DNA of 64,000 nt from Bacteroides ndongoniae (GTDB lineage Bacteria > Bacteroidota > Bacteroidia > Bacteroidales > Bacteroidaceae): the NCBI RefSeq assembly GCF_900108345.1, contig NZ_FNVV01000014.1:372001-436000 (forward strand), written 5' to 3'. A model generated the notes under the pieces. That model had not been told where the DNA came from. It worked only from the letters and a program-made list of their open reading frames with translations, and ran no database searches. The first letter of the stretch is position 1; each line of letters opens with the position of its first letter. Position numbers and translations under genes: made by a program. This document shows positions 8,631 through 17,367 of this stretch, piece by piece.

Positions 8631-9614
8631 ATGGTTTTTGCCAATATTGAATATTTATTTTTATTGATACTGATTATACCTTATGTGTTATGGTATATTA
8701 TGAAGAGGAAGAAATCTGAGGCTACGCTTCAGATTTCAGATGCTCGTGTCTATGCTCATACACCTAAGAGTTATAAGAATTATTTGTTGCACGTTCCATT
8801 TGTGCTTCGGATCATTTCTTTGGTATTGATTATTCTTGTTTTAGCACGTCCACAAACAACTAATAGTTGGCAAAATAGTGAAATAGAGGGTATCGATATA
8901 ATGTTGGCTATTGATGTGTCTACCAGTATGTTGGCTGAAGACCTGAAGCCGAATCGCCTAGAAGCAGCAAAAGATGTAGCTGCTGAATTCATTAACGGAC
9001 GTCCTAATGACAATATCGGTATAACTTTGTTCGCAGGTGAGAGTTTTACACAATGCCCGTTGACGGTTGATCATGCAGTGTTGCTAAATTTGATCAAGGA
9101 TGTGAAATGTGGGCTTATAGAGGATGGAACGGCAGTCGGAATGGGAATTGCCAATGCGGTTACTCGCTTGAAAGACAGCAAGGCAAAATCAAAAGTAGTT
9201 ATATTGTTGACGGATGGAACAAATAATAGAGGAGAAATTTCTCCGTTGACTGCTGCTGAAATAGCAAAAAGTTTTGGAATTAGGGTTTATACCATCGGTG
9301 TAGGTACTAATGGAATGGCACCTTATCCTTATCCGGTAGGAGGAACAGTGCAATATGTGAATATGCCTGTAGAAATTGATGAAAAGACATTGACGCAAAT
9401 TGCCGGAACAACCGATGGTAACTATTTTCGCGCAACGAGTAATTCAAAGTTGAAGGAAGTATATGAAGAAATCGATAAGTTGGAGAAGACAAAACTTAAT
9501 GTAAAAGAGTATAGTAAACGACAAGAAGAATACCGCTGGTTTGCGTTGGCAGCTTTCTTATGTGTATTATTGGAGGTACTGTTAAGAAATACCATTCTAA
9601 AGAAAATTCCATAG
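8631..9614 (+). CDS. batA: Aerotolerance protein BatA (VWA domain)
   Basis: 327 residues: membrane segments near 5-23 and 54-72, a periplasm-or-cytosol VWA domain from about 88 to 285 with a complete metal-ion site start DVSTS (95-99), TDG later in the domain, and a C-terminal membrane segment near 303-323. In B. fragilis the bat genes were linked to survival of oxygen exposure. BatA and BatB are paralogous and presumably form a complex activated by the MoxR ATPase. Fifty bases separate it from the upstream gene. Confidence 0.93.
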   Translation: MVFANIEYLFLLILIIPYVLWYIMKRKKSEATLQISDARVYAHTPKSYKNYLLHVPFVLRIISLVLIILVLARPQTTNSWQNSEIEGIDIMLAIDVSTSMLAEDLKPNRLEAAKDVAAEFINGRPNDNIGITLFAGESFTQCPLTVDHAVLLNLIKDVKCGLIEDGTAVGMGIANAVTRLKDSKAKSKVVILLTDGTNNRGEISPLTAAEIAKSFGIRVYTIGVGTNGMAPYPYPVGGTVQYVNMPVEIDEKTLTQIAGTTDGNYFRATSNSKLKEVYEEIDKLEKTKLNVKEYSKRQEEYRWFALAAFLCVLLEVLLRNTILKKIP

Positions 9615-9668
9615 GTTTGTTTTTGGGATGTGTATTTTGTATGTTGTAGAATTTAAATCTTAGTAAAA

Positions 9669-10697
9669 ATGTTTCGATTTGAAGAGCCTGCATATTTATA
9701 TTTACTGTTATTGTTGCCTGTTTTAGCACTGCTTTATTGGTATTCCAATTATAGGAGAAGACGAGCTATACGTAAATTTGGTGATCCAGAACTGATGGCA
9801 ATGTTGATGCCAGATGTCTCAAAGTATCGTCCAGATGTGAAATTCGGAATAATATGGCTTGTGGTAGCTTTATTTTCTTTGTTATTGGCACGCCCGCAGT
9901 TTGGTTCAAAACTTGAAACGGTAAAACGGCAGGGAGTAGAAGTAATGATTGCGTTGGACATATCTAATTCGATGTTGGCTCAAGATGTGCAGCCTAGTCG
10001 TTTGGCTAAAGCAAAGCGATTGGTTGCTCAGTTGGTTGATAAAATGGAAAATGACAAAGTTGGTATGATTGTTTTTGCGGGAGATGCTTTTACACAGCTG
10101 CCTATTACCAGCGATTATATTTCTGCAAAAATGTTTTTGGAATCTATCGACCCGTCATTGATATCGAAGCAAGGAACAGCTATTGGTGCTGCCATAAACT
10201 TGGCTACGCGTAGTTTTACTCCGCAAGAAGGAGTTGGGCGTGCGGTAATTGTGATTACAGATGGTGAAAACCATGAAGGAGGTGCTGTGGAAGCTGCGAC
10301 AGAAGCTGCCAAAAAAGGAATTCAGGTAAATGTGCTTGGTGTAGGATTGCCTGATGGAGCACCAATACCTATGGAGGGTACCAATGATTATCGTAAAGAC
10401 CGTGAAGGTAATGTGATTGTGACACGTCTCAATGAAGCAATGTGCCAGGAAATCGCAAAAGCAGGAAATGGACTTTATGTACGTGTTGATAATACCAACA
10501 ATGCACAAAAGGCTATTGGACAGGAAATTAATAAAATGGCTAAGGCTGATGTCGAGACTCAAGTTTACACAGAATTTAATGAGCAGTTTCAGGCTGTAGC
10601 GTGGTTTATATTGATATTATTATTGGTTGAAATGTTGATTTTGGAACGTAAAAATCCATTGTTCCGAAATATTCATCTATTTTCAAATAAGAAATGA
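9669..10697 (+). CDS. batB: Aerotolerance protein BatB (VWA domain)
   Basis: 342 residues, same plan as BatA: membrane segments near 8-25 and 57-75, VWA domain with DISNS (97-101) and a C-terminal membrane segment near 310-328. LLARPQFGSKLETVKRQGVE mirrors the LARPQTTNSW stretch of BatA, showing common origin. Its stop overlaps the batC start (ATGA, 10694-10697). Likely part of a membrane-bound MoxR/VWA assembly; the client is unknown. Confidence 0.93.
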   Translation: MFRFEEPAYLYLLLLLPVLALLYWYSNYRRRRAIRKFGDPELMAMLMPDVSKYRPDVKFGIIWLVVALFSLLLARPQFGSKLETVKRQGVEVMIALDISNSMLAQDVQPSRLAKAKRLVAQLVDKMENDKVGMIVFAGDAFTQLPITSDYISAKMFLESIDPSLISKQGTAIGAAINLATRSFTPQEGVGRAVIVITDGENHEGGAVEAATEAAKKGIQVNVLGVGLPDGAPIPMEGTNDYRKDREGNVIVTRLNEAMCQEIAKAGNGLYVRVDNTNNAQKAIGQEINKMAKADVETQVYTEFNEQFQAVAWFILILLLVEMLILERKNPLFRNIHLFSNKK

Positions 10698-11416
10698 TTA
10701 TTATGTTACAGAAAAGATGCATAGGGCTAGTTCTGATGATGTTTGCAGCTATATTTTCTGCTTCAGCCCAAAAAGCTGAACGTGATTATATACGTAAAGG
10801 AAATCGGGCTTTTAAAGACAGTGTATTTGTTGATGCTGAAGTAAATTATAGAAAAGCGTTGGAAGTAAATCCAAAATCTTCTATATCAATGTATAATTTG
10901 GGAAATACGTTGGTCAGACAAAATAAGGTGCAGGAGGCTATGGAACAGTATAGTGCTGCTGCAAAAATAGAAAAGGATAAATCAAAACTGGCCTATATAT
11001 TTCATAATATAGGGGATATCTTTCAGACACAAAAAGATTATGCAAAAGCAGTGGAAGCTTATAAAGAATCATTGCGCAATAATCCCAAAGATGATGAAAC
11101 TCGTTATAATCTGGCTTTAGCACAGAAACTATTAAAAGACCAAGAGCAAAATCAGCAGAATCAGGACCAAAATCAAGATCAAAATAAGGAACAAGAGAAA
11201 AAGGAACAGGAAAAGAAAGATCAGGAGAATAAGCAGGATCAACAGAATAATCAACAACAGCAACCTCCACAGTCACAGAAACAAAATGAACAGATGTCTA
11301 AAGAAAATGCAGAACAATTATTGAAGTCTGTGATGCAGGACGAGAAAGATGTTCAGGACAAAGTAAAGAAGCAGCAACAAGTCATCCAAGGAGGACGTTT
11401 AGAGAAAGATTGGTAA
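10694..11416 (+). CDS. batC: BatC, TPR protein with Gln/Lys-rich tail
   Basis: 240 residues. Signal peptide ending in FSASAQ (about residue 26), then three TPR-like repeats (about 30-145) and a low-complexity tail of Gln, Asn, Lys and Glu (145-205) before a charged C-terminus. TPRs mediate protein contacts, so it probably scaffolds the Bat complex on the periplasmic side. The start at 10694 overlaps batB; an internal ATG at 10703 would lose only three residues and is also possible. Confidence 0.9.
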   Translation: MIIMLQKRCIGLVLMMFAAIFSASAQKAERDYIRKGNRAFKDSVFVDAEVNYRKALEVNPKSSISMYNLGNTLVRQNKVQEAMEQYSAAAKIEKDKSKLAYIFHNIGDIFQTQKDYAKAVEAYKESLRNNPKDDETRYNLALAQKLLKDQEQNQQNQDQNQDQNKEQEKKEQEKKDQENKQDQQNNQQQQPPQSQKQNEQMSKENAEQLLKSVMQDEKDVQDKVKKQQQVIQGGRLEKDW

Positions 11417-11433
11417 TAAAAAAGAGATGATAT

Positions 11434-13257
11434 ATGAGAAAATTTGTTTTTATATGGATAGCTTTAATGGCTGTTTTTGTACATACTGCTATTGCCGATG
11501 ACAAAATTACTTTTTCGGCATCAGCACCGGAGGCAGTGGCTGTAGGAGACCAATTTAGGCTATCTTATACAGTGAATACACAAGATGTAAGAGATTTCCG
11601 GGTGCCTTCTATTAAGGATTTCGAAGTACTTATGGGACCGAGCCGTTCTTATAGCATGCAGAGCATTAACGGGAAAAGAAGTGAAAATCTGACTTTTACT
11701 TATATATTAATGGCGAATAAGGAAGGTACATTCACTATTCCAGGTGCTTCTATTACCGCAGGGGGCAACCAAATGATTTCTAATTCTGTAAAAGTCAAGG
11801 TTTTGCCAGCTGATCAGCAGTCATCTTCTGGAAATCAAAGTAGAGGTGGTAGATCTGGACAGGCATCTTCCGGCTCTTCTGTTTCAAAGGATGATTTAAT
11901 TATAACGGCTACGGCCAGTAAAGTGAATGTGTATGAGCAGGAAGCCTTTTTGCTGACTTATAAAATATATACATTAGTTGATTTACGTGGCTTTGATAAT
12001 GTAAAACTGCCAGATTTTAAAGGCTTTCATTCCCAAGAAGTAGAATTGCCCAACGATCGCCGATGGAGTTTGGAACATTATAAAGGCCGGAATTATCAGA
12101 CAACTGTTTATCGTCAGTTTGTACTTTTCCCCCAACAATCTGGTAAATTGACGATAGAACCGGCTCGTTTTGATGCATCAATAGCTAAAGCAGTGCAGGT
12201 GAACGATCCGTTTGAAGCATTTTTGAATGGGGGTAGCAACTATGTAGAAGTGAAGAAAACGCTGATAACACCTCAAGTAACGATTAATGCAAAGCCTCTG
12301 CCTTCGGGTAAACCTGAAGGTTTTTCTGGCGGGGTAGGTGAATTTAGTATTTCTTCTTCTATCAATGAAACCAAATTGAAGACTAATGATGCCGTTACCT
12401 TAAAAGTGGTTATTTCTGGAACGGGAAATCTGAAATTGCTTTCTACTCCAGAAGTGAAATTTCCTGAAGATTTTGAGGTCTATGATCCGAAGGTTGAAAA
12501 TAATTTCCGTTTGACTAATGCCGGACTGTCTGGAAGTCAGGTTATTGAATATTTGGCTATTCCGCGTAATGCGGGTACTTTTAAGATTCCATCTATAAAG
12601 TTTAGTTATTTTGATATTCATTCTCAGTCTTATAAAGTGTTGACTACGGATGAATATACGTTACAAGTTGAGAAGGGAGCTGGTAATGCGGCACAGACGA
12701 TAGCTAACTTTACCAATAAGGAAGACTTGAAAGTTTTGAATGAAGATATTCGTTTTATCAAGCAGAACGATGTTGTATTAACTCCAAAAGGAGATTTCTT
12801 CTTTGGTTCAATGGGATATTATTTGTTCTATTTGGTACCGGGAATAGCATTTATAGTATTCTTTATTGTGTATCGTAAGCAAATAGCTGCTAATGCCAAT
12901 GTAGCTAAAATGCGTACCAAGAAGGCAAATAAAGTAGCTGTAAAACGAATGAAGCTGGCAGGTAAGTTATTGCAGGAGAATAAGAAAGAGGATTTCTATG
13001 ATGAGGTTTTAAAGGCACTTTGGGGTTATATAAGTGATAAGTTGAGTATTCCTGTATCGCGTTTGTCAAAAGATAATATAGAGGAAGAACTTCGTAAGTA
13101 TGGTGTTGATGATACTCTGATAAAAGACTTTTTAGATGCATTGAATGATTGTGAGTTTGCACGTTTTGCCCCAGGAAGTGATAATCAAGCAATGGATAAG
13201 GTCTATACTGCATCTTTGAACGTGATTACCAAAATGGAAAATTCAATTAAACATTAA
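11434..13257 (+). CDS. batD: BatD, periplasmic beta-domain protein with cytoplasmic tail
   Basis: 607 residues: signal peptide ending near residue 21 (HTAIAD), long Ig-like/beta-rich periplasmic part (25-455) with an Ser/Gly-rich spacer around 128-150, one membrane helix near 463-480, and a lysine-rich cytoplasmic tail. The oxygen-tolerance (BatD) family has this plan and length. It probably bridges the VWA proteins BatA/B and the TPR proteins BatC/E. batE starts 17 bases after its stop. Confidence 0.92.
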   Translation: MRKFVFIWIALMAVFVHTAIADDKITFSASAPEAVAVGDQFRLSYTVNTQDVRDFRVPSIKDFEVLMGPSRSYSMQSINGKRSENLTFTYILMANKEGTFTIPGASITAGGNQMISNSVKVKVLPADQQSSSGNQSRGGRSGQASSGSSVSKDDLIITATASKVNVYEQEAFLLTYKIYTLVDLRGFDNVKLPDFKGFHSQEVELPNDRRWSLEHYKGRNYQTTVYRQFVLFPQQSGKLTIEPARFDASIAKAVQVNDPFEAFLNGGSNYVEVKKTLITPQVTINAKPLPSGKPEGFSGGVGEFSISSSINETKLKTNDAVTLKVVISGTGNLKLLSTPEVKFPEDFEVYDPKVENNFRLTNAGLSGSQVIEYLAIPRNAGTFKIPSIKFSYFDIHSQSYKVLTTDEYTLQVEKGAGNAAQTIANFTNKEDLKVLNEDIRFIKQNDVVLTPKGDFFFGSMGYYLFYLVPGIAFIVFFIVYRKQIAANANVAKMRTKKANKVAVKRMKLAGKLLQENKKEDFYDEVLKALWGYISDKLSIPVSRLSKDNIEEELRKYGVDDTLIKDFLDALNDCEFARFAPGSDNQAMDKVYTASLNVITKMENSIKH

Positions 13258-13274
13258 TCAAGGAGGAAAGAGTA

Positions 13275-14111
13275 ATGAAAAAGATCTTGTTTTTTGCCTT
13301 TAACTTATTAATTGCAATGTCTTTATGGGCAGAAGAAATTTCCTTGGATTCAATACAGTCAGGGAAAGATTCTGTTTCAATAGGATCGCATACCGAATTT
13401 TCTACAGAAAAGAGCGGTAAAAACATAACCAAATCAGGAGGTGATAGTGCCTATATCAAGAATGATTATAAATCAGCCATTCAGATATACGAAGCGCTTT
13501 TGGAAAAAGGAGAAGCGGCTGAGGTATATTATAATTTAGGTAACTGCTATTATAAGACCAATGATATTGCAAAGTCTATATTAAATTATGAGCGTGCTTT
13601 GTTACTTGATCCAGGAAATACAGATATACGTGTGAATTTGGAAATGGCTCGTGCTAAGACTGTTGATAAAATAACTCCCATTCCTGATATTTTCTTTGTT
13701 GCTTGGATTAAGTCATTGATTAATTGTTTAAGTGTGGATGCATGGGCCAAATGCGGTATATTATTCTTTATACTTTTTTTGGTTGCTGTTGCTCTTTTCT
13801 TTTTCTCAAAACAGGCAAGTCTGAAAAAGGGAGGATTTATTGGCGGTATTGTATTTTTAATATTAGTGGTATTAAGTAATGTTTTTGCATCTCAGCAAAA
13901 GGCTGTACTAGTGAATCGTAATGCGGCTATTGTCCTTGTGCCAAGTGTCACAGTACGAAGTACTCCCAGTGAAAGTGGAACAAGCTTATTTATCCTCCAT
14001 GAAGGTAGTAAGGTAGAACTTAAAGACAATTCTATGCGTGAATGGAAGGAAATACGTTTGGAGGATGGTAAAGTAGGATGGGTACCTACTTCTTCTATTG
14101 AAGTTATTTAA
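13275..14111 (+). CDS. batE: BatE, TPR and SH3-like membrane protein
   Basis: 278 residues: signal peptide (MKKILFFAFNLLIAMSLWAE), two TPRs around 55-125 (KNDYKSAIQIYEALLEKGEA, then YNLGNCYYKTNDIAKSILNY), two membrane segments near 155-175 and 185-205, and a C-terminal SH3-like domain (about 215-278) with VTVRSTPSESG and DGKVGWVP. The last part looks like bacterial SH3 domains that bind cell-wall or protein ligands. It is the final bat gene: a strong terminator follows directly. Confidence 0.9.
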   Translation: MKKILFFAFNLLIAMSLWAEEISLDSIQSGKDSVSIGSHTEFSTEKSGKNITKSGGDSAYIKNDYKSAIQIYEALLEKGEAAEVYYNLGNCYYKTNDIAKSILNYERALLLDPGNTDIRVNLEMARAKTVDKITPIPDIFFVAWIKSLINCLSVDAWAKCGILFFILFLVAVALFFFSKQASLKKGGFIGGIVFLILVVLSNVFASQQKAVLVNRNAAIVLVPSVTVRSTPSESGTSLFILHEGSKVELKDNSMREWKEIRLEDGKVGWVPTSSIEVI

Positions 14112-14134
14112 TTTTTTGAGAAATAAACTTGAGG

Positions 14135-14175
14135 AATAGTTCGTGTAGGAGAAAGCTTACACGAACTATTTTTTT
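14135..14175 (+). terminator. Terminator of the bat operon
   Basis: Perfect 13-bp arms at 14135-14147 and 14158-14170, ten-base loop, then a run of T to 14175. Marks the end of the moxR-batE transcript. Confidence 0.92.
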
Positions 14176-14268
14176 GCAAAAAGATAGGGATTTTGTTTGT
14201 TTTCTCTTATTTTTTCCTTAAGTTTATACCGCGATATTAAATAAAACAGAGTATTAACCATTAAATTT

Positions 14269-14553
14269 ATGAATATGAGAACAATAACATTTAATGAACT
14301 TCGTAAAATAAAAGACTCATTGCCCAATGGCAGTATGCATCGTATTGCAGATGAATTAGGATTGAATGTTGATACGGTGCGTAATTTCTTTGGAGGACAT
14401 AATTTTAAAGAAGGAAAAAGTGTAGGTATTCATTTAGAGCCGGGTCCTGATGGTGGTTTAGTGATGATTGATGATACAACGGTTTTGGATCGAGCTTTAA
14501 AGATTCTAGATGAAATAGCTAATAATAGTAATTCAACACCAGAGGAATCTTGA
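14269..14553 (+). CDS. Small helix-turn-helix DNA-binding protein
   Basis: 94 residues (MNMRTITFNELRKIKD start; a second ATG two codons in is equally possible). Residues 22-40, MHRIADELGLNVDTVRNFF, look like a helix-turn-helix: IADELGL as first helix and turn, DTVRNFF as recognition helix. The rest is an acidic domain ending ILDEIANNSNSTPEES. Single-gene transcript between two terminators. I believe it is conserved in Bacteroides as an uncharacterised DNA-binding protein; no target can be read from the sequence. Confidence 0.75.
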   Translation: MNMRTITFNELRKIKDSLPNGSMHRIADELGLNVDTVRNFFGGHNFKEGKSVGIHLEPGPDGGLVMIDDTTVLDRALKILDEIANNSNSTPEES

Positions 14554-14590
14554 ATCTGCGAGTAGAGATTTGTTAATCATTAGTTTTTAG

Positions 14591-14670
14591 AAGCACAAAT
14601 TTCACGGATTTTTGCGGAATAGTATTTCCGTGAAATCGTTATCTATGAAATTTGTGCTTTTTGTTCTTTT
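14591..14670 (+). terminator. Nested hairpin terminator
   Basis: Perfect 14-bp outer arms at 14591-14604 and 14646-14659, then a T-rich tail. Inside, TTTCACGGA (14601-14609) can pair with TTCCGTGAAA (14625-14634 region), sharing bases with the outer left arm, so two folds compete. Ends the small HTH gene. Confidence 0.8.
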
Positions 14671-14693
14671 ATTTTCAATAAAATACTTGAATT

Positions 14694-15821
14694 ATGGAGG
14701 ATAAGTTAGTAACATTAGCTATTTTGACATACGCAAAGGCCCAAATACTAAAAACTATTTTAGAAGATGAAGGTATTGAAACCTATATACATAATGTCAA
14801 TCAGATACAACCTGTTATTTCTTCTGGAGTACGTGTGCGTATAAAAGAAAGCGATTTGCCTCATGCTTTGAAAATTATAGAAAGTTCAGCTTGGCTATCA
14901 GAAGATGTAGTAGGAGGGAAGGTTTCTCAGACTAAATCTACAAGCAATAAAGTCTTAATACCGGTAGATTTCTCAGGGTATTCGATGAAAGCCTGTGAAT
15001 TTGGCTTTAATTATGCTCAAAATACAGGTGCAGAGGTTGTTTTATTGCATGTGTATTTTACACCTATTTATTCAACATCATTACCGTATGGCGATATATT
15101 CAATTATCAGCTTTCAGATGATGAAAATGTAAAAACAATCTTGCAAAAGGTACATGCAGAGCTTAATGGCTTATTGGATAAGGTAAAAGAGAAGATTGCT
15201 TCTGGACAATTTCCAAATGTCAAGTATATGTGCGTGCTTCGTGAGGGTATTCCAGAGGAAGAGATCTTACGTTATGTGAAGGATTGCTGTCCGCGTATTG
15301 TTATTATGGGTACACGAGGTAAGAATCAAAAGGATTTGGATTTAATAGGTAGTGTAACGGCTGAAGTTATTGAACGGAGCCGGGTGCCGGTTTTAGCTAT
15401 TCCAGAAAATACTCCTTTCCGACAATTCTCTGAAGTTAAGCACATTGCATTTATTACAAATTTTGATCAACGTGACTTAATAGCTTTTGATTCTTTGATT
15501 GCTAGTTTTAAATCCTTCCGGTTTTCTGTTTCGTTAATTCATCTTTCTGGGATTAAGGACACTTGGGATGAAATTAAGTTAGGAGGGATTAAAGAATATT
15601 TTCATAAGCAATATCCTCAACTAGACATTCATTATGATGTTGTACAGGATGATGATTTATTAAATAATCTGGAGCAGTATATCGAAAAGGAAAATATTGA
15701 TATTATTGCTTTGACGTCGTATAGACGTAACATATTTTATAGGCTTTTTAATCCGAGTATTGCACGGAAAATGATTTTTCATTCAGATACACCAATGTTG
15801 GTTCTTACTAATAGATCCTAA
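14694..15821 (+). CDS. DUF2007 - universal stress protein (UspA) fusion
   Basis: 375 residues. Residues 3-66 resemble DUF2007 ('putative signal-transducing' domain, with ILTYAKAQILKTILEDEGIE). Residues 82-237 form a UspA domain starting KVLIPVDFSGYSMKACEFG and containing the ATP-binding pattern G-x2-G-x9-G-S (MGTRGKNQKDLDLIGS). Residues 245-373 are a second, more divergent Usp-like half without that pattern. Proteins of this family help in stress survival in the cytoplasm; the ligand of the DUF2007 part is unknown. Transcribed alone. Confidence 0.85.
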   Translation: MEDKLVTLAILTYAKAQILKTILEDEGIETYIHNVNQIQPVISSGVRVRIKESDLPHALKIIESSAWLSEDVVGGKVSQTKSTSNKVLIPVDFSGYSMKACEFGFNYAQNTGAEVVLLHVYFTPIYSTSLPYGDIFNYQLSDDENVKTILQKVHAELNGLLDKVKEKIASGQFPNVKYMCVLREGIPEEEILRYVKDCCPRIVIMGTRGKNQKDLDLIGSVTAEVIERSRVPVLAIPENTPFRQFSEVKHIAFITNFDQRDLIAFDSLIASFKSFRFSVSLIHLSGIKDTWDEIKLGGIKEYFHKQYPQLDIHYDVVQDDDLLNNLEQYIEKENIDIIALTSYRRNIFYRLFNPSIARKMIFHSDTPMLVLTNRS

Positions 15822-15990
15822 TAACATTTGTTGCAAGCTTTTTTCTAGGCAATAAGGCGTGTGAAATGATAGAAAGGGGATTGCTTTCAATTCTATATTA
15901 AACATAATACTGATATTAAAGTTTAATATTCCGTGTATAATGTGCCACTTTTAAGTATGTAAATACAAGAATCTAGAGTATTATTAAAAA

Positions 15991-16021
15991 TATAGCCCAA
16001 GAAAATATTTCCTGGGCTATA
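15991..16021 (-). terminator. Terminator of the TPR gene (minus strand)
   Basis: Arms TATAGCCCA (15991-15999) and TGGGCTATA (16013-16021), followed on the minus strand by five T. It lies 30 bases after the TPR gene stop and may also stop plus-strand reads from the Usp gene. Confidence 0.8.
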
Positions 16022-16049
16022 TTGTATGATTGTTATTTCAATTCTATGA

Positions 16050-17336
16050 TTACGGCATCATATCTTCGATTTCTTTGAATTCCGGTCCCATATCCAAGTT
16101 ATAGTATACGCGATACAAACCGTTCAACCATAAGTCTTTTTGGTCGGGTTTCAAAGCTCTTGCTTTTTCGTAGCAAGGTCTTGCTTTTTCATAGAATGTT
16201 TTCAGTGTTTCCTGATCTTCTTTGTATTTCGGATCGTTAACATCTGTAGTTGTCTTTTCTGAGAAGTCTTGAGCTTGCAGACAGTAAATCAGACCTAAAT
16301 TAGAATATGCTTCTGCATAATTAGGATCTACTTCTACTGTTTTTTGGTAGTATTCGATTCCTTTATTCAGGGCATCGCTAGCTTCTTGATCTTTTTTCTG
16401 CTCTTTGAGGACATTGTACATATTATGATACAAATACCCTTTCACATACAGATAGAATGTATTATTAGGATCTTTAGCCAACATTTCATCTGCAAATTGC
16501 ATTGCTTCATCGTACTTGTTATGACTGCTGTAATAATCAATCAAATGGCCGAAAAAGAACGGATGATCAGGATATTTTTGTATACCTTCTTTCAGTGATG
16601 CTACCCATTTTACAGTATCTCCTTGAGCTTTCAAAGCTGTAGAAATGAACTCCATAGCATATTTACCTACTTCTTTGTCATCCTGAGCATACGGTGCATA
16701 TTTTAATACGCTCGGATAATCTTCGTTCTTTGTTGCAGCCAAACTTGCATAATATGCGATTTGCGGCAGAACGGTATCTGTCTGAAGAAGGTTTTCTTTT
16801 TCAAACATCGGACTAGCTGCAATATCAATATAGGTAGCAAAGAAATCTAATGCTTTTTGATTGTATTCCTTTGCTTCAGCTCCTTCTTTTCCTGTTGCCA
16901 TGTTGAAGTATTGAATACCACCATTGATCAGGTTGTTTCTTTCAGTCAACATAGTAGCGGCATTCGATTTTCTATACTTGTTCTTGATCTTTCCTTTTTC
17001 GTTAGGAATCTGAGCAAGTTCGTCGCATTTGAAGAAGTATCTGCACATATTCAATGCGCTATTGTAGATTTGGAGTGTGTCGTATGGCTTTCTCAAATAG
17101 GCATTCTCCATTTCTTTTTCACTTCTCCGGCGTTGGATGAATCCAGCAACGTTCCATGTTTCGGGATCGTCTTTGGTTTCCGGATTGGTCAAAGCTCCCT
17201 GAATCAGCTGTTCAGCTTTAGCAAAATCGGGGTTTGTTCCATTAGCGATGCTTTTGGCTTCTTTCACGGCTTTTTCCTGTGCGAAAGCTGAGCCAGCGGC
17301 AAGCAATAAAACCACTGAAAATAAAACTTTTTTCAT
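16050..17336 (-). CDS. Secreted TPR-repeat protein
   Basis: 428 residues from the ATG at 17336, chosen because it begins the signal peptide MKKVLFSVVLLLAAGSAFAQ; a longer open frame runs upstream into gyrA. No lipobox is seen, so it is probably periplasmic. TPR-like helical repeats run through the protein, clearest near 325-360 (YYQKTVEVDPNYAEAYSNLG). It starts 31 bases after the gyrA stop on the same strand and likely shares its transcript. TPR proteins scaffold complexes; nothing tells the partner here. Confidence 0.85.
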   Translation of the reverse strand: MKKVLFSVVLLLAAGSAFAQEKAVKEAKSIANGTNPDFAKAEQLIQGALTNPETKDDPETWNVAGFIQRRRSEKEMENAYLRKPYDTLQIYNSALNMCRYFFKCDELAQIPNEKGKIKNKYRKSNAATMLTERNNLINGGIQYFNMATGKEGAEAKEYNQKALDFFATYIDIAASPMFEKENLLQTDTVLPQIAYYASLAATKNEDYPSVLKYAPYAQDDKEVGKYAMEFISTALKAQGDTVKWVASLKEGIQKYPDHPFFFGHLIDYYSSHNKYDEAMQFADEMLAKDPNNTFYLYVKGYLYHNMYNVLKEQKKDQEASDALNKGIEYYQKTVEVDPNYAEAYSNLGLIYCLQAQDFSEKTTTDVNDPKYKEDQETLKTFYEKARPCYEKARALKPDQKDLWLNGLYRVYYNLDMGPEFKEIEDMMP

Positions 17337-17367
17337 GATTGTAGAAAAATTAAAATTAATATTATGT

